A stretch of 51,476 nucleotides of DNA, taken from positions 1-51,476 of the forward strand of contig JABJMO010000078.1 of assembly GCA_018659375.1 (NCBI GenBank), written 5' to 3'. The stretch comes from Methanobacteriota archaeon (GTDB lineage Archaea > Thermoplasmatota > Poseidoniia > Poseidoniales > Poseidoniaceae). Shown piece by piece: positions 51,099-51,476 of the stretch (positions within the stretch are counted from its first letter, which is position 1; every line of letters begins with the position of its first letter). A program made the position numbers and the translations under genes. The notes beneath the pieces were generated by a model, which was not told the origin of the DNA, made no database searches, and saw nothing but the letters and a program-made list of their open reading frames with translations.

Positions 51099-51359
51099 AT
51101 GAATAATTACCTGGCTCGCCTAATGCGTTATTGGTTGTGCTTTGGTACATTGTATGACATAGCCTTTGCGCTAATTTTTTCGTCGTTAATTGCCATACTA
51201 TTGCAAGTTTCATCGCTCATTGATTATTTATTGATCTTTAGTGCTTGCTGGTTTACTATCGAACTTTTCTGGTGGTTGGTAGATAAATTTGGCACGACTC
51301 TTCAAAGAAACCGAATAATTCGCAAATACTTTCTCGGCGCTCAATTCAAAAAGCGTTGA
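51099..51359 (+). CDS. Small two-TM membrane protein
   Basis: An 86-residue protein with two hydrophobic segments (about 15-35 and 41-61) and a basic end (RNRIIRKYFLGAQFKKR) that should be cytoplasmic. I do not recognise it. It is 44 nt downstream of the surface-protein gene and appears to have its own TATA box at -29. The upstream TTG at 51096 is a less likely start. Confidence 0.6.
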   Translation: MNNYLARLMRYWLCFGTLYDIAFALIFSSLIAILLQVSSLIDYLLIFSACWFTIELFWWLVDKFGTTLQRNRIIRKYFLGAQFKKR

Positions 51360-51476
51360 TTAAACCCAATTCTAATAAATTAAATACCAAATTGATACTA
51401 ATTAACATAACTTATTGTAAGATATACAAATAATGAAATCAATTATGATGTAGTTAATGTTCGTTATATCTATGAA
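51360..51476. other. AT-rich end of window, no gene seen
   Basis: 117 nt, very AT-rich with several ATAAT and TTAATTAA-like stretches. I see no ORF, tRNA or palindrome of note. It could contain the promoter of the next gene. Confidence 0.5.

Noticed and set aside
1-51476. CRISPR arrays, insertion sequences, prophage or rRNA
   Set aside because: No regularly spaced direct repeats, transposase, integrase or rRNA sequence was seen on either strand.

Overview
The window looks like chromosomal DNA from a marine planktonic euryarchaeon, most likely Marine Group II (Candidatus Poseidoniales, Thermoplasmatota) or a close relative. Archaeal signatures are an archaeosine-type tRNA-guanine transglycosylase with a PUA domain, a stand-alone GMP synthetase PP-ATPase subunit, a CTP-type riboflavin kinase, an archaeal PheS, an HTH-ThiN thiamine regulator and TATA boxes about 29 nt before start codons. 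These sit beside bacterial-type functions common in this clade: FolD, a glycine cleavage system with split GcvP, SufBC/Nfu, TatC and CcdA. By eye the GC content is about 40%. Genes are tightly packed, many overlap by 1-4 nt, and GTG/TTG starts are frequent. I see no insertion sequence, prophage, CRISPR array or rRNA. This is an inference from gene content; no database search was run.

Layout. 1-2325: Fe-S cluster assembly, with sufC-sufB leftward (sufB cut by the window edge) and nfu rightward, and a DtxR/IdeR-like palindrome between them. 2365-4656: archaeosine TGT with a degenerate zinc site. 4717-10286: a five-gene overlapping operon of two ABC ATPases, two ABC-2 permeases and one unrecognised Trp-rich protein. 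10352-12860: a PH-domain membrane protein, a helical-repeat protein and TruA. 12852-14598: riboflavin kinase and a Kbl-type PLP enzyme, divergently arranged. 14600-20461: two membrane proteins, a possible CxxC micro-ORF, then an overlapping three-gene unit of a DUF835-like protein, a DnaA-like AAA+ ATPase and a YkgJ-type Cys-cluster protein. 20536-28343: citrate synthase, a circularly permuted glycerophosphodiester phosphodiesterase, a PAP2 phosphatase, TatC, a PHP phosphoesterase, a membrane protein with repeated C-terminal motifs, FolD and a VOC protein. 28379-28454: tRNA-Thr(UGU). 28563-34039: aminotransferase, zinc-ribbon membrane protein, PheS, thioredoxin-CcdA fusion and a second PAP2-like protein. 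34081-40285: a leftward ThiR-ThiB-ThiP-ThiQ thiamine uptake operon that runs into an SPFH/zinc-ribbon pair. 40590-46808: PLP decarboxylase, GcvT, GcvPA, GcvPB and a membrane protein. 46845-51359: PurE, GMP synthetase subunit B, a large surface protein with NHL-like and thrombospondin type 3 repeats, and a small membrane protein.

The metabolic genes join up around glycine and one-carbon units: Kbl (threonine to glycine), GcvT/GcvPA/GcvPB (glycine to CO2, NH3 and methylene-THF) and FolD (methylene-THF to formyl-THF), with PurE and GMP synthetase in purine synthesis. The H and L proteins of the glycine cleavage system are not in the window.

The points most worth a second look are the circularly permuted GDPD (catalytic HRG strand at the C terminus), loss of all four zinc ligands in the archaeosine TGT, the DUF835/DnaA-like/YkgJ unit, the DtxR-like site at the suf/nfu promoter, and a set of perfect palindromes placed just upstream of individual genes.
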